A stretch of 64,000 nt of DNA from Turnera subulata (GCA_028386065.3 JAKUCV010002150.1:87438-151437); one strand, 5' to 3'. Positions 45,659 through 57,552 are shown, counted from the stretch's first letter. Program-made: numbers and translations. The notes: generated by a model not told the origin, from the letters alone.

Positions 45659-47252
45659 TGAGATTTGGCTCGACTCTTGGGATTTGCATTTCACGTTTCT
45701 TTTTAGCATGTTTATTTCTGTTCTTTTATTTTCTGTTAGACAAGTTTGGGAGAGTGTCTCCCTTTTTGTTATGTTTCACTGTTTTTCTTTTGTTGTGCTA
45801 AATTTCTGCCCCAGTGAGGACACTTTGGTATTTCAGTTTTTTGGGAGGCATAAATTAGTGTTTCTTTGTTTGTGTTTTGTATATGCATTATGTTGTTATG
45901 GCCAATTGACTTGTGATGTGTATGTTGTTGGTTTTTATATGTGCTTTCTCGACTTATTCATTGACACAGAACACTGACAGCGTCGCTGCTTACTTGACTG
46001 TTTCGATTCCTGCTTATTTTTAATTATACTTACACTCGATATTGGCTCGTTTCTAGTTAAGTGTAGTTGGTGTAGTATGAGAAATTGAATTCAGCATTGT
46101 AATCATGCCCCATCGACGTAACAAGTGCCAAACTTTTCTTTAAAAATGGGCAGTACCTATTGATAGCTATTTTAGAACCGACTTTTAATTTTCTTTCAAG
46201 GTGAAATTTTTATCATCTTGGAATATTTGAGGAAGTGATATTGGCATTGTTTGATGAGCTTAATTTGACTTTATCTTACCTATATTACTATTTTACTTGA
46301 CAACCATGTTTGAGCCTAGGTTGCTGGTCGATTTTCTTTGATATTACCCACATCATCACACCCTAGCCTTTTGAGCCTTGCACGACCATCTTGGTGCTTT
46401 TAAAGCACACTATTCTTTGAATTTGAGCCCGTCCCTGTCTGCTTGCCTTCCTAGTTCTAATTTCTAGTGTGACAGTGTTGAGGCAACGTCGGTGCTAGGT
46501 GAAAAAGATGGAGTTTGTCAAAATTTGTTTAACGAAGCCCGGTAATTCAATGATATGGAGATTTATAATGTACTATTGTATGATCAAGGGAGTTTATAAA
46601 TAAGTGTACACAAAAAAAAAAAAAAGAGAAGAAGAGAAAACCAAATTCAAATTAAAAAGTGAAAAGAGGAACACATTATGCTCCCTTGAAAACCTTTTGC
46701 TCCCATTATCTCCTATAATCAAATATGTGCTTCAATATTTTGGTTTTCTTGGTTTATGTGCTAATCTAGAGAAGAAGCTATTTGAGATTAGAATTTTGGA
46801 AGATAAGCAGTTGTTGTTAGACCATTTAATTTCCTTTCTTTGGTAGCCTAACCTATCCCCATTACAAGACCAAGAAAGACCTCTTGATCCTTATTTATGC
46901 CTTGATGTTCATTAGTGGAGAATGAAAGTTTGAGTCGGCTTATGAAATAGCAGTTTTTGGCCCTGGTACTTAACTTATCATATTGGCATGAGAAACTTTG
47001 ATGGTTAATGGTTACTTGCTGCTTTCTATTGATCATCCTTGCATCTGCTAACTTTGCTGGATTTGAGCAGATGATATTTCTTTCAAAAAGATATACTTGA
47101 TATTGAGCTGTAAGCACTGCCACGTGCATGACAGGCACTGTTGATGTGTTTAATTTGAGAGAGCATTTGTAATTTCCTGCAAAATCATTTTCTCTATGTT
47201 TTGATTCGTGTTTTTGCTTGAGGACAAGCAAAGGTTCAAGTTTGGGGGAATT
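45659..47252 (+). other. Athila 3' non-coding region
   Basis: AT-rich, with no long ORF. It ends in an 8-bp perfect hairpin, TTTGCTTG-AGGA-CAAGCAAA (47213-47232), directly followed by the polypurine tract and the 3' LTR. Confidence 0.6.
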
Positions 47253-48580
47253 TGATGTGCATAAAATTACACATATTTAACAGCACACACTGTTGACTTT
47301 TGGCCTTACATTCATTCATTATTAATGCATTTAGGTGTCAAATCATCTCTTTTTCAGTCAAAACTATCTTTCCTCATCCTTGGTTGCTTTAAGGTGCAAT
47401 TTGGCGCAATTTGGAGCCTATTCGGCAATTTTTCGTTCAGCAGCACCGCTGCTTGTAGAAACAGTCCAGACAGTCAGCAGCACCACTATCGACAAGGAAA
47501 TTTCGGCTCAGCCAATTATTTTGGACGATTTGAACCTACAATCTAGAAGAATCAAGAGGATGAACTTGGACACTCATTCTTCGGAAAGAAGTTTATTTTT
47601 GCCACTTTTATGAAGATTACTTATTCTCCAAGACTTAGGGTTTTAATTGAAGACTTGAGCATATAAATAGAGAAGAGATAAAACCCTATGGGGGGTGTTG
47701 GCTACTATATTGAAATCGGCAATAAGGTTTTTGAAGGCTGAAGAAAAAGTGATTTGCTAGGGTTTTTATTTTGTAACATCGACAATACTTTTTGCTATGT
47801 TTTTATCTTTCTCCATGAACTAATTCTTCTATCTAGGTTCAAAGGATGTAGCTACAGATTTGATGTTTAATTTATGATTCAGTTTCTGGTTTCTTTTAAT
47901 TTGTTCTTGCCTTGATTTGATATAGAGAGCTTAAGAGTGTCTGCGGCCTGATCACCCTCATACACTTCTTAGACGCCTTAGTGACGCACCTAACGGAGAA
48001 ACTAAGAACTCAAACCATTCTATATCAGACCTCTATCCCTATTGATCGTCGAAAGAGACATTAGGGTTAGTTGAGGAATAATAGCGCCTGGCACAGCGGC
48101 ACTGCGTCCCAGGGAAGAGCTTCACTGACGAAAGCAGGTTGTTCCAGAACTAGGGTAGGTTCATATCTACACGTGACAGTGGATATAAACACTTTAGATC
48201 AGGTAGCCCTTCAAGGTAGACGAATTAGAGCACCAGAGTACTAGGTTGTAGTTAGGTAGCAACGCTGTAGTGAACCTCAGACAACCTAGGTTTCCACCCA
48301 CTGAGTTTTCTACCTGATCGACATCCCTCTCTTCTTTCCTTTGATCTGTTTGCGTGATTTATTTTGTTCATTATTTCATTCTCCTTTGTTTGTTGCTATT
48401 TATCTAATTTGTCTGCTAAATTACAATTCACTCTTCTCAAATCACAGTTGGCTATTTATTTTCACTGTTTAAAGTCTAATCGACTAAGAGCCTGAGGTTA
48501 GTATTATTTTCCAGTCCCTGTGATTCGACCTTGTTTACTACAGCAACGCTGTATACTTGCAGCACGTTTTGCGACGAACA
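47253..48580 (+). repeat. 3' LTR of the Athila-type element
   Basis: 1,328 bp, nearly the same length as the 5' LTR, with scattered substitutions. It ends CGAACA at 48580. Confidence 0.92.
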
Positions 48581-50400
48581 GTATAGCTAGAACCGGAAAA
48601 CCATCTCCGGAAAACTCCGTGGGAGGATGCTCTTGATCGATAGAAGGAGCAACACTTCCATATCGGGAAGGAAGTGGAGTAAAATCACGTTGACCCCCAT
48701 CATCATTAGCATTCAACACATAAAATACAGATCCCTGATTTTGCACCAAAATATGTGGCTGCTTGCCTGACCCAGAATTTTTCCTAAATGATCATTGCAC
48801 TGAATGAGGAGTATTCTTCCAACCCTCAAAGGTCGCACCGTTCTCCACCACCGGTGCTATAATATTTATAGTGGACGATGACCCTGTCACACCATAGCCC
48901 GCAGTAGTCACCGGAGCAGCCAATATTTTCGAACTAGCAGTAATAGAGTGCCAATGGCGAAGATTTGTCAATGGCCATTAGACAAGACGTGAACATAATC
49001 TATATTTTGTTCAAATCTGACATCATAAAAATTGCTAACTAGATCAATGACCCGAAATTTACCTTGAGGGTGCCAGAGAGTTTGAATCTGGGAACAGAGC
49101 ATTTTGTATCCAACTGAACCACATAGCAATTGATGGATTCAAATGGAGTAAACAATCTAAATGCGCAGCAGAATTTATGCAGATTGATTCTATAACATGA
49201 ATTGAACATATATTAGAGAGGATGTTTAGTACTTACATGAATACACGAAGATCGCAGCAAATCTGAAAGAATTCTTCTTATCACCTGTTCACTTGGTTGT
49301 CGCGAACTACAGGGATCCTCTCTTGAGTATCACCTCCACAAGTAATCCACACAAGACAAGAGCAAAGAACTCTTTATAAGAGAATTACAAAAAAAAAAAA
49401 AACTAAAGATCTAGTTAGGGATTTTGATTCTGAGACCAAAGAACAATTTCTCAATGTTAGGTGTTGTGTGTATCAAAAGCATAAGGTATTTTTTTTATAT
49501 ATACTAAGGAGATCTTTATTTAACATATACAAATATGTACATGAGTCAATGCACGTTTAAAGACATGCAAGCAGGATGACACTAGAATTACAATAGGCCC
49601 AAGGTAATAAAGCACACCTCTACGAAACTCTCAGATAAGAATGGTAAGAAGTAATACAGAATTAGGATGGTTCCAATAATCTGAAACTACGTCTCGGACT
49701 TTTCCAGTGTTTATAGGATATCTGTTTATAAGCACTAAAAATCCTAATGGACTATTTAAATAACTAATTAGACTAAAGTACAAATAATTATTTAACTCAC
49801 ACATACATTATTAAATAAAAGTTTATATATTATTATTATTTTGATTTAACTATTAAATCAAAATCCAACAGTAATTTGACTAGTACACCATTCTGGCGCC
49901 ATTGCTTGTCATGGCGGGAAATAAAAATCTCCAATAACTCAGTGCCCATCTCGAACTCATTGTCAACAAGCACAATATATATCTCCATCCTCAAACTCAA
50001 CTTCATCAACAACATCCCATTGTTCATCAGCGTTAACTCCAGCATCCCAAAAACTCCAAAGATTTTGGGCTGACGGCGTGGAGACCCATAGGCTGGTATC
50101 ACTCCCCGTCTGAGGTAATACCTCATCTGTCTCCAGCGGTTCAGTCACCTCAACACATCCGTTATCTCTTCATTGCCCTACCTAAGAACCTTGTCACCAC
50201 TAGCATGACAATTCTTGACAAAGTGGGGAGCCCTCGCCATAGACGGCGAGCTTTGGCCAGGCGGGCCAGGTTCCGGGTGACTTCCTTGTTTTTTCCGTCT
50301 TAATTCCCCGTCCATAATTATTTTTTATTATTTTTTTTGGGTCTCAACTTCCTATACTAATTCCTACTCTCTAACATCAGAGGAATATCTCCTGATGTGT
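48581..50400 (-). pseudogene. Decayed minus-strand coding traces, LINE ORF1-like
   Basis: A minus-strand stretch at about 48581-49000 reads QPHILVQNQGSVFYVLNANDDGGQRDFTPLPSRYGSV in a broken frame, and a second at 49870-50150 reads SLWVSTPSAQNLWSFWDAGVNADEQWDVVDEVEFEDGDIYC. Both resemble the variable C-terminal parts of plant LINE ORF1 or other retroelement ORFs, but no diagnostic domain is present. The first is cut by the right edge of the Athila element. Between them (49150-49860) is AT-rich DNA with an A13 run near 49390. Confidence 0.35.
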
Positions 50401-50549
50401 CTTTTTTTTTTTTTCTGTACATTTATATCCTAGCAATAAACTATACTCTTTTAGATGTCATCCAAGTCAGAGACAGTGGCAGTATTATAAAGTTGACCAA
50501 TATTTGGCAAAAAAAAAAAAGGCTGATAGTTGCTGCAAATTTAGTGAAC

Positions 50550-51941
50550 TTAATTTCGTCTCCTCTTCCTATTACTCCTGCCCAAGGGATTCGTTTGAAC
50601 AAGATGCAAGCCGACCCAATTTGGCGGTTGCGAACACAAGTAGGAAGGAATTTCAGGTCCCTGGTGATGAGTATACCAACGCTCAAGAGAGTAGATGCAG
50701 TTGGCCTTGTACTCTGGGAAATCTTTTGCCATAAGGCAAAACGAGGACTTTGATGTAATAAAAAAACAATCGCTCCTTCAATTCATCCCCTGGCTCAACC
50801 CATTCTCCCTTCTCCTCATCCAGCACAACCACACCCATCTCACCATATTCGCCACTTTCTCCATACACCATAAATAATTGCCCCATAGATTTCACCAAAA
50901 ACCTATCTAATATATCCCCCAAATCCTGATGCCACAGTAATCTTCTTCCTTGGCTAATCTTGTTCATTGTTACGTTATCCCATCTGGTTGCAACAGCCAA
51001 TTCGCTGTCCACAGCTGTGGCATAAAATTTATGGTTGTGGTATACAACATTTTAGAGTAGTAAACCCAAAACCGGTCTTGGGGCCTCAACCATCAGCTTA
51101 AGCTTTTGGTTGAGATGGTCACTTGACATGGTAGCGGAGCTATAATGACCAAACGGTCGCGTGTTCTATTCCCCACGCCTCCCTCCTTGTTGGATTAAAG
51201 AGCACAAGGTATGGACGGGCCTGTGCAAGTTTCAAACCCAAAGGACTTTCACTTGAGGGAGGGTGTTAGAGTAGTAAACCCAAAACCGGTCTTGGGACCT
51301 CAACCATCAGCTTAAGCTTTTGGTTGAGATGGTCACTTGACACAACACTATGAAAACAAGAACAATTAATGTAACTATTATCGTCTCTGATAAAAGTCAA
51401 TCTGTCTTCTCCCATCCTCCACATTGCTAACTTTCCTTCTTCTGTCAACACCATCACCGTAAAACCATTAGTCTTGTAAAGACGCGAGCTAACGGCAACT
51501 CGACTCTTTAGAATATCAGCGCCGTCGTCTACAGACACGAGTGGATAATCAAACCACATCTCCTCTACCCCGAAATCCTGCAAGTCCGGAAAGTAATATT
51601 TTTTTCCTAGTTTTGGAGAGTTCAATGCTTCTCAAGAGCAAAGGCGTGGTGGCGGTACCATCGGAGAGATGAGGGGCAGGTTGGACGGAATAAACAACCA
51701 ACTCTTTAAGTAAATACGGGCAAGACTTGTTACGGTAGAGAAGTGGAGGGACAATGAGGGATGGGACTAAGGGAGGGAGAGGAGTGGAACACCGCCATGA
51801 GCGGCAAACCGCCCTGAAAAGGAGGGTGCCGAGGTAGCTGGTTTTTTGGAGGCAACTCCCGATCTTCTCCCAGAGTTCAGTGGGAAGATGGGACCAACAA
51901 CAATTCTTGTCTGAGATTTGACGCATAGACGAGGTTTTCAA
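50550..51941 (-). pseudogene. F-box/DUF295 pseudogene 4
   Basis: The start at 51941 encodes WSHLPTELWEKIGSCL and LFRAVCRSWRCSTPLPP, an intact F-box. After LLLRS there is a deletion of roughly 50 bases plus a frameshift relative to gene 3 (near 51625). The middle part reads MWFDYPLVSVDDGADI and GKLAMWRMGEDRLTFIRDD. A 293-bp SMART element (51050-51342) then splits the SVV-YHNHKFYA segment. The DUF295 end (RFLVKSMGQLFMVYGES, then DELKERLFF) shifts frame near 50740, and MAKDFPEYKANCIYSLE continues in another frame to SNRKRRRN at 50550. It cannot encode a full protein. Confidence 0.88.
51050..51342 (+). mobile_element. SMART/TRIM miniature LTR retrotransposon
   Basis: 293 bp in total, with two 79-bp LTRs (51050-51128 and 51264-51342) sharing TAGAGTAGTAAACCC and ending CACTTGACA. 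The second starts TG; the first has TT. Next to LTR1 is a tRNA-Met-type PBS, tggtagcggagc. A polypurine tract, gagggaggg, precedes LTR2. It is flanked by a perfect 5-bp TSD, caaca (51045-51049 and 51343-51347). Total size and structure match the published SMART class of very small plant LTR elements. It is non-coding and would need proteins from another element to move. Confidence 0.9.
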
Positions 51942-53752
51942 CTTTCTGTGGTTTCTATCTTGGGTTGGGTTTACGGTGGTAGATAGAGAAAATTATGAGT
52001 GAACTGCAAAAATTGTGCATATACACGTTTTGATTTATGCCAAAACTTTCTTCTGTCGGTGCTGCCACATTTATTTGCAAAACAGAGTATGCGCTAATTA
52101 GGTTGGGAGAGAAAGAGAAAATTGTGGGGTTTCTTTATAGGATTTTAGGGGATTGTCCCTTATACAGGCATGGGCAGATGCAAATATAGTAGACAATAAC
52201 CGCCTCCTTTACCCCCCAAATAGCCGACGTGTAATCCTTCAAATAGAAAACTATTCTATCAATAGTTTATAAATTAAAATATTTATGTCAATTCTTAAAT
52301 ATATGAACTTCTGAAAAAAAAATATAGAGTTAAAATTTCTCATTCGTTTCCTTCTTTTCCTATCCATTTTTATCCTTTCCCTCCCTCTCCTTCCCTTCCC
52401 ATCAATTTCTCTCCCCAACCTTCATTTCCCCTCCCTCACATGATTTCAAACAAGATGCTTTTGAAACATTAAATTTTATTAAACTTCTCATATTCGATAA
52501 GAGAGCACAACCGCGGCAAAAATCATGAAAAACTATGGGAGTGTTAGGAATTGTTTTCGAAATCCTGTTTTTTTGTTTTACTGTTTAGAAAACGAAGAAA
52601 ACATATTTGGGATGTATTTTGAGGGATGGTTTCGGAAAGCAGTAATTTAATAAAGTAGTTTTTGAGAATAGAAAAGAGAAAACTATAGGCTGTTTTGGGG
52701 CTGTGTCAATTTTGTAGGAAAAGATACACATAACTTTATCCCCTTTTTTCCCTTACATTGTCCCACGCTTCCATCTAATCCTCCTCTCAGCCTATTCCAA
52801 CATTGCTTAATCCATCTCTCCCCCTTCAATGCCTGCTCCATTCGCGCTTTTGCTTGTTCCCTGCATCTCATTTCATCACTCGCATCCAAATAAAGCTAAC
52901 TCACCCAAAATGAAAACAAAATAAAAAATTGCACCAAACTCATGCTTCCCTTTCAAGACACGAGAGGAGGAGCGAGGAGGAAAGGCTGTTGTAGAAGATT
53001 GAGTGTTGCGTTTTTTTTTTGTGTTCGCAGTGTGGTCACTTATGTTTTTTAATAAAATATAATTGTGAATCCATATAGAAAATTGAGATCTGTGTTTCTC
53101 TGAAAAAGCAACTAAATGTATCTGGGGAGCTTACATACTTATTCTACTTGAACTTTATTATATATTCTTAACAGATGTATAATAAAGTTCTCTAATTGAG
53201 CTATTATACACTTCTAACAGATGTACAATAAAGAGCTCTTACTAGTATATTGGTCGCACAACCTATTTGCCCGTATGAAATGTTATGAAGATGTAGATGG
53301 TAGTGTCCATCATGTGTGAGTGGGAGTATTGGTTTATTTGGTTGTACACCCATGATGGACTGGGCTATTTGGTAAAGCCCAGGTCCACATTGTTTTTATA
53401 GAAAACTGTTAGTCAGTTTTCTCCACTACTGGGTGTAGAGAACAGAAAATAACGTGGGTTGTTATTTTTAACTATATGCTTTTTTTCTCTCTCTCACTAC
53501 TCTCTATTTTTTCAGGAAAACACAGAAATTATCTTCATACAATCTAGGGTTCTTAGTTTTTGACTAGTGAGTTATTTTCTAGTGATTAACATTCTAATGA
53601 TCTAACTCCCGATTGACAAGTATACTGATGATCCAGAGGAATCAACCGTTCCAGACTCCGGTTTTGATAAGCTTCAAATCTGATAGAAAAAGATAAGTCT
53701 TCTTCTTCTGTTAATTTAATCTTTCGCTGTGCAATAAGTTTATGTGTTGAAC
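51942..53752. other. Intergenic DNA between F-box pseudogene 4 and the DUF674 fragment
   Basis: The first part includes cttctgtcggtgctgccaca...tttgcaaaacag, related to the upstream region of F-box gene 3 (25199-25240), so this is a duplicated promoter-proximal flank. Bases 53330-53740 (gatggactgggct, then a leader with ctagggttctta) look like LTR or 5' UTR sequence. No coding gene is supported. Confidence 0.4.
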
Positions 53753-54109
53753 ATGTCTAAGTTCCCTACAAGGTTTGAGTCTGATAATGCAGGAAGCTTT
53801 ATTAACTGTCTCAAAGAAAGCCTTGAATCACAGGGAGACGGGAAAATATGCGTGAGGCTAGTGATCAACAAATCAAAGCAGACGGTATGTTACGCTGAAG
53901 TCAATGAAGATTTCGTTAATTTCCTTTTCAGCTTCCTAACTGTACCATTGGGATACTTAGCAAAGGAAATGCATGGCACGGTTGGTTCTCAACTATGCAT
54001 AAATTCACTGTACAAGAGTATTCAGGATATTGATGCTGACATATTGAAGCCAAATGAGAGAGATATGCTTCTTAACCCCAAGCTGCCAATAGCATTTTGG
54101 TTGTATTAA
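53753..54109 (+). pseudogene. DUF674-family gene fragment
   Basis: The 118-residue ORF has the DUF674 signature order: KICVRLVINKSKQTVCYAEV, then DFVNFLFSFLTVPLG, then CINSLYKSIQDIDADIL and LLNPKLPIAF. Family members are normally several hundred residues with repeated domains; only the first part remains, ending in a stop at 54109. The family's function is unknown. It could be an isolated first exon, but no continuation is visible before the LTR at 54152, so I treat it as a remnant. Confidence 0.65.
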
Positions 54110-54670
54110 ATTTTTTCTATATTTTTCTATAATTAATCAGGGAAACATAGTGTAAACACCCAAAATTTAACCCACGAATATTTTACTAAAACTAAATTCC
54201 AAAACATACTTAACTTGAGGTTAGTGAGATGATCTGATTTTGAGTTAAGATATAATAAGAATTTAATTTAGTAGAATTAATGTATTTTGGTAATGTAAAC
54301 CTTTGTGCATCTAAACCTTAGGATTAATAAGATGATTTAATCTTAGGGTAATACATATAATAAGATTTATTCACATTAAAATACATTTCATTGTATTACT
54401 TGGGCTCTTTTAGTTGTTTTTAACCCAATTATATTGAGATGATTTATTTTTGGGTTAGGAATGGGTTTATGGGTCCAAGTAAATAGATTCTTCAGAGTTT
54501 ACCCAGCCCATTAACACATTTCTTGCAGGATATTTTCAGGGGAAGTGATATTCAAGTAATTGAGTGATTCTGGGTTGATTAGGGGTTAATTACGTAATAG
54601 GATCAAACCAGACCTAAATTAGGGGCATCGGAGGCCGAAAAAAGAAAGAACGGGGGACACGCGAGTGTCA

Positions 54671-54754
54671 GCGGTCATGTGGGGAGGACTGCCAAGTGCT
54701 GGCGGTCCTCCCCACATGACCGCCAACACGGTGGTCATCCAAAGGATGACTGCC
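54671..54754 (+). repeat. Two adjacent hairpins in the Tat-like LTR
   Basis: The first hairpin has 23-base arms (54671-54693 and 54701-54723) that match at 22 of 23 positions, with a 7-base loop, aagtgct. The second, just downstream, has arms ggtggtcatcc/ggatgactgcc (54731-54741 and 54744-54754), 9 of 11 paired. The unit ggcggtcat recurs several times. They lie upstream of the putative transcription start. Confidence 0.8.
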
Positions 54755-55269
54755 GGCAGCGGCGGTCATAGGAACCCAGAATCTCCGATTTCCGCCGATT
54801 TTGTTCCTAATTCGATCCTATGCGGTTTTGGACCAGTTTTTCGGGCATAATCTTCACCATTAAACAAGTCCACGCTCCTAGGCTTTCTAGAGTACTACAA
54901 ATAAGACCCCTCACACACATTTCAAGTGATCACACATTTTTATCACATACACATCTATAAGCCTTGAGTGCTTAGAGAAACTCTACTCCTCCAAGTCTAG
55001 AAACACATTCTTTAGGTAGAAACTCTGGAGGATTTTCGTGGGAGGCATTAGCAGTGGCTCAGCAGGGAGCGATCAAGAAGAGGATCAACCATAGAGCTTA
55101 GAAACGGCAAGAACGTGGGTGCAGAACTCAACCTATTACAAGGAGCTAGAGGAGGGCTACAAGAGGTAACACTAAACCCTCTCTTTTGATTGATCTTTGT
55201 TGATTATATGCTGATACTTTTGATGATGTAAGTGGCCGATTTGTGACACGTTTAGAACTACGTGGCTTT

Positions 55270-56754
55270 TGTTAGTGTAATGCCCAAAAGCCAATCATTG
55301 GATGATTATATAGTCATGTATAATCATTAAGGTTTTATTCCAATAAATATTTATATTCTTAAATTGTCCCTAGTCGATTATTATTATGGATAGGTTGTAA
55401 TAATAAATTAAGACTAGCGTATGTTGAGAATTATATGAGATATGAATTCTACACACGGGTACAAGTTAGAGAACTTATGGTCTGGACTGACCCGATATAA
55501 GACACTACATGGGCTGTTATATATATGTTGTCATTAGTGGTTCTTATATGTACTATCCTTAGACCTGAGATCATCAAGGTTCCCAGCATATGAGTCGTGT
55601 ACTTTGACATTACTCTTAGTTACCCGTAACTGAGTAAACCTTAGAGTAATTGTTGGGTACATGATATAATGTGTAGTGGATTTTGTATGATCAAGATGGA
55701 ATTCGTCCAACCCTTATAACGGGTATATTATCAGTTGGGCCTCTTGATAGAGTTGAACTGTAATTGCATGGCCATCCTCAGATTAAGTGATATAGAGATA
55801 TCATTTGTATCTGTTTTATACAGTTAACTTAGGAATCAAGAAAACTTAGATTAAACATATACGAGAATGACATATACCATGTCTCGTGTTTGATCTTGAT
55901 AATGTGACGAAAGGATAATGACATTTTTCCGAGGCATAATGAATCAGTACTGATCTGGTCACTTGGGTAGCAATGATGTGTTGCTAGACACCGCTCATTG
56001 TTTATAATTATAAATGAGTGTTTAGAATTATTGCCAACGTGATTAGTGCCTATAGGGTCACACACTTACAACTGTTGATTCGAGCCAGTGGTTAGACCCT
56101 GGTTCGATCAGGTTATTGAGCTAGTGGTTAGACCATGGTTGGACCATGGTTGGATCGGGTCATTTGGGTTGATCGGTTCAACAGTTACCAGAATTATTGA
56201 ACCTGAATTATTTTCCAAAAGGCATGAAAGGATGTGTTATGTTATATATATGTTGATGTATATGATTGAGTTAGTGGAGACATGATCATGTTGATGATTA
56301 TGACTAAAGTATAGAAAATGGAAAACATAATCATGCATGATAAGATGTATGTATGATTAGGTTGGCCATTTCTATATTAACTAACATTGATATGTATTTG
56401 TGATATACATGAAAGAGAGTTGAATATGGACTTAACACACCATTCTCAAAACACATCAAATACAGGCTCTCTCTCTCGGAATTCTGCAGCTAGCACTGCG
56501 GCTCGAGAGTGCTCGGGTTAGTGATCATGTGACGGTTGCTTGCAGTCATCAATGATTCATGTGGATACCGTAGAGGAGTCGGATTTCTGTCTAGTACTTG
56601 CTGATTTGGATCATCAGTTGAGTGAAAGATCTCAACCAAACCAGGTACGAAAATCTTGTTAATCGGTTTACCCTGTTTCACATGGATCCTCTATTAGTTC
56701 CGGGTTTTTTCGCTGCGCATATTGTCTCTTTGTTTGCGTACCCGATTACTTACA
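55270..56754 (+). repeat. 5' LTR of copia 2
   Basis: 1,485 bp. It begins TGTTAGTG and ends ACTTACA, followed by the PBS. It contains repeated gccagtggttagacc units near 56080-56160. Its near-copy is at 61563-63087. Confidence 0.9.
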
Positions 56755-57045
56755 GTGGTAGCAGAGCCTCTTGTGAAACACTAAACCGAATAAGTTGTTT
56801 ATATGTATGATATGCTATATGTGATATGGCTTGATCATGATTGTATAAGCAATATAACTTGATCATAGTTTATTATGCTTATGTTGATAGTATGCTTAAG
56901 CTAGATCATTACGATTCTCATATATGTGATATGTTGAAGTTGGCTCTGTCAAAGAAGTTTGACAGCAAGTACTTGATTGGTATATGATAGCAATCAATTT
57001 GTACTTCTGGCAGAAAGTCGAATGAGTTCGATAAAGGGGCATAAC

Positions 57046-57552
57046 ATCGATGTTTATGGGTAAACATCGATGTTCACTTCAGCCGAGTGGACAAATCATC
57101 GATGTTTAATGGTAAACATCGATGTTCTCCTTTGTTGATTATCAACCGAAAGGTCAAAACATCGATAATGGTTAAACATCGATGTTCTCTTTGGTCGATA
57201 GTCTGCCGAGGGGTTCAAACATCGATGTTTATGTTCAAACATCGATGTTCTCTTGACCGATTGCATTTCAAGATGTTTTGGTAGAAAAACTGTGCAAACA
57301 TTGATGTTCACTGTTCAGACATCGATGTTCACTGTTCAAACATCGGATGTTCTGAGCATTTGGCCAATTATTTGGAGTTCCAGAAACTGCAAACATCGAT
57401 GTTTAAGTGTCAACATCGATGTTCTGGAATTTAGAAACTTCAAACATCGATGTTTAAGTGTCAACATCGATGTTCTGAGGATTCGCCAACCCTAATCATC
57501 GATGTTTAACTGTCAACATCGATGTTCTGAAGGTTCTGCCAATTAGTTCGAT
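57046..57552 (+). repeat. Palindromic minisatellite AACATCGATGTT in the copia 2 leader
   Basis: About 17 copies of the 12-base palindrome or close variants, 14 with an exact CATCGATG core, lie between the PBS and the gag start. Many occur in pairs. The first member is followed by TTTA and the second by TTC, about 20 bases apart, and pairs are separated by roughly 50 bases of non-repetitive DNA. The best-preserved pairs are at about 57390-57425, 57440-57475 and 57495-57530. Confidence 0.95.

Larger units (their letters stand above)
36282..48580 (+). mobile_element. Athila-type Ty3/gypsy retrotransposon, complete ends
   Basis: The element is 12.3 kb, with LTRs at 36282-37608 and 47253-48580 that start TGATGTG and end CGAACA. 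Flanks gtcta (36277-36281) and gtata (48581-48585) are a 4/5 match to a TSD. The PBS TGGCGCCGTTGCCGGGGA (37615-37632) is the tRNA-Asp type typical of Athila. The polypurine tract ttgggggaatt lies just before the 3' LTR. Order is gag, protease-RT-RNase H-integrase, then a separate ATHILA-family ORF in the env-like position. Gag and pol contain stops and frameshifts. The element is an ordinary plant genomic retroelement and is not mobile by itself in this state. Confidence 0.92.

Noticed and set aside
57087..57495. ORFs with repeated KHRCS or TSMFTVQ
   Set aside because: They are translations of the CATCGATG minisatellite in the copia 2 leader.
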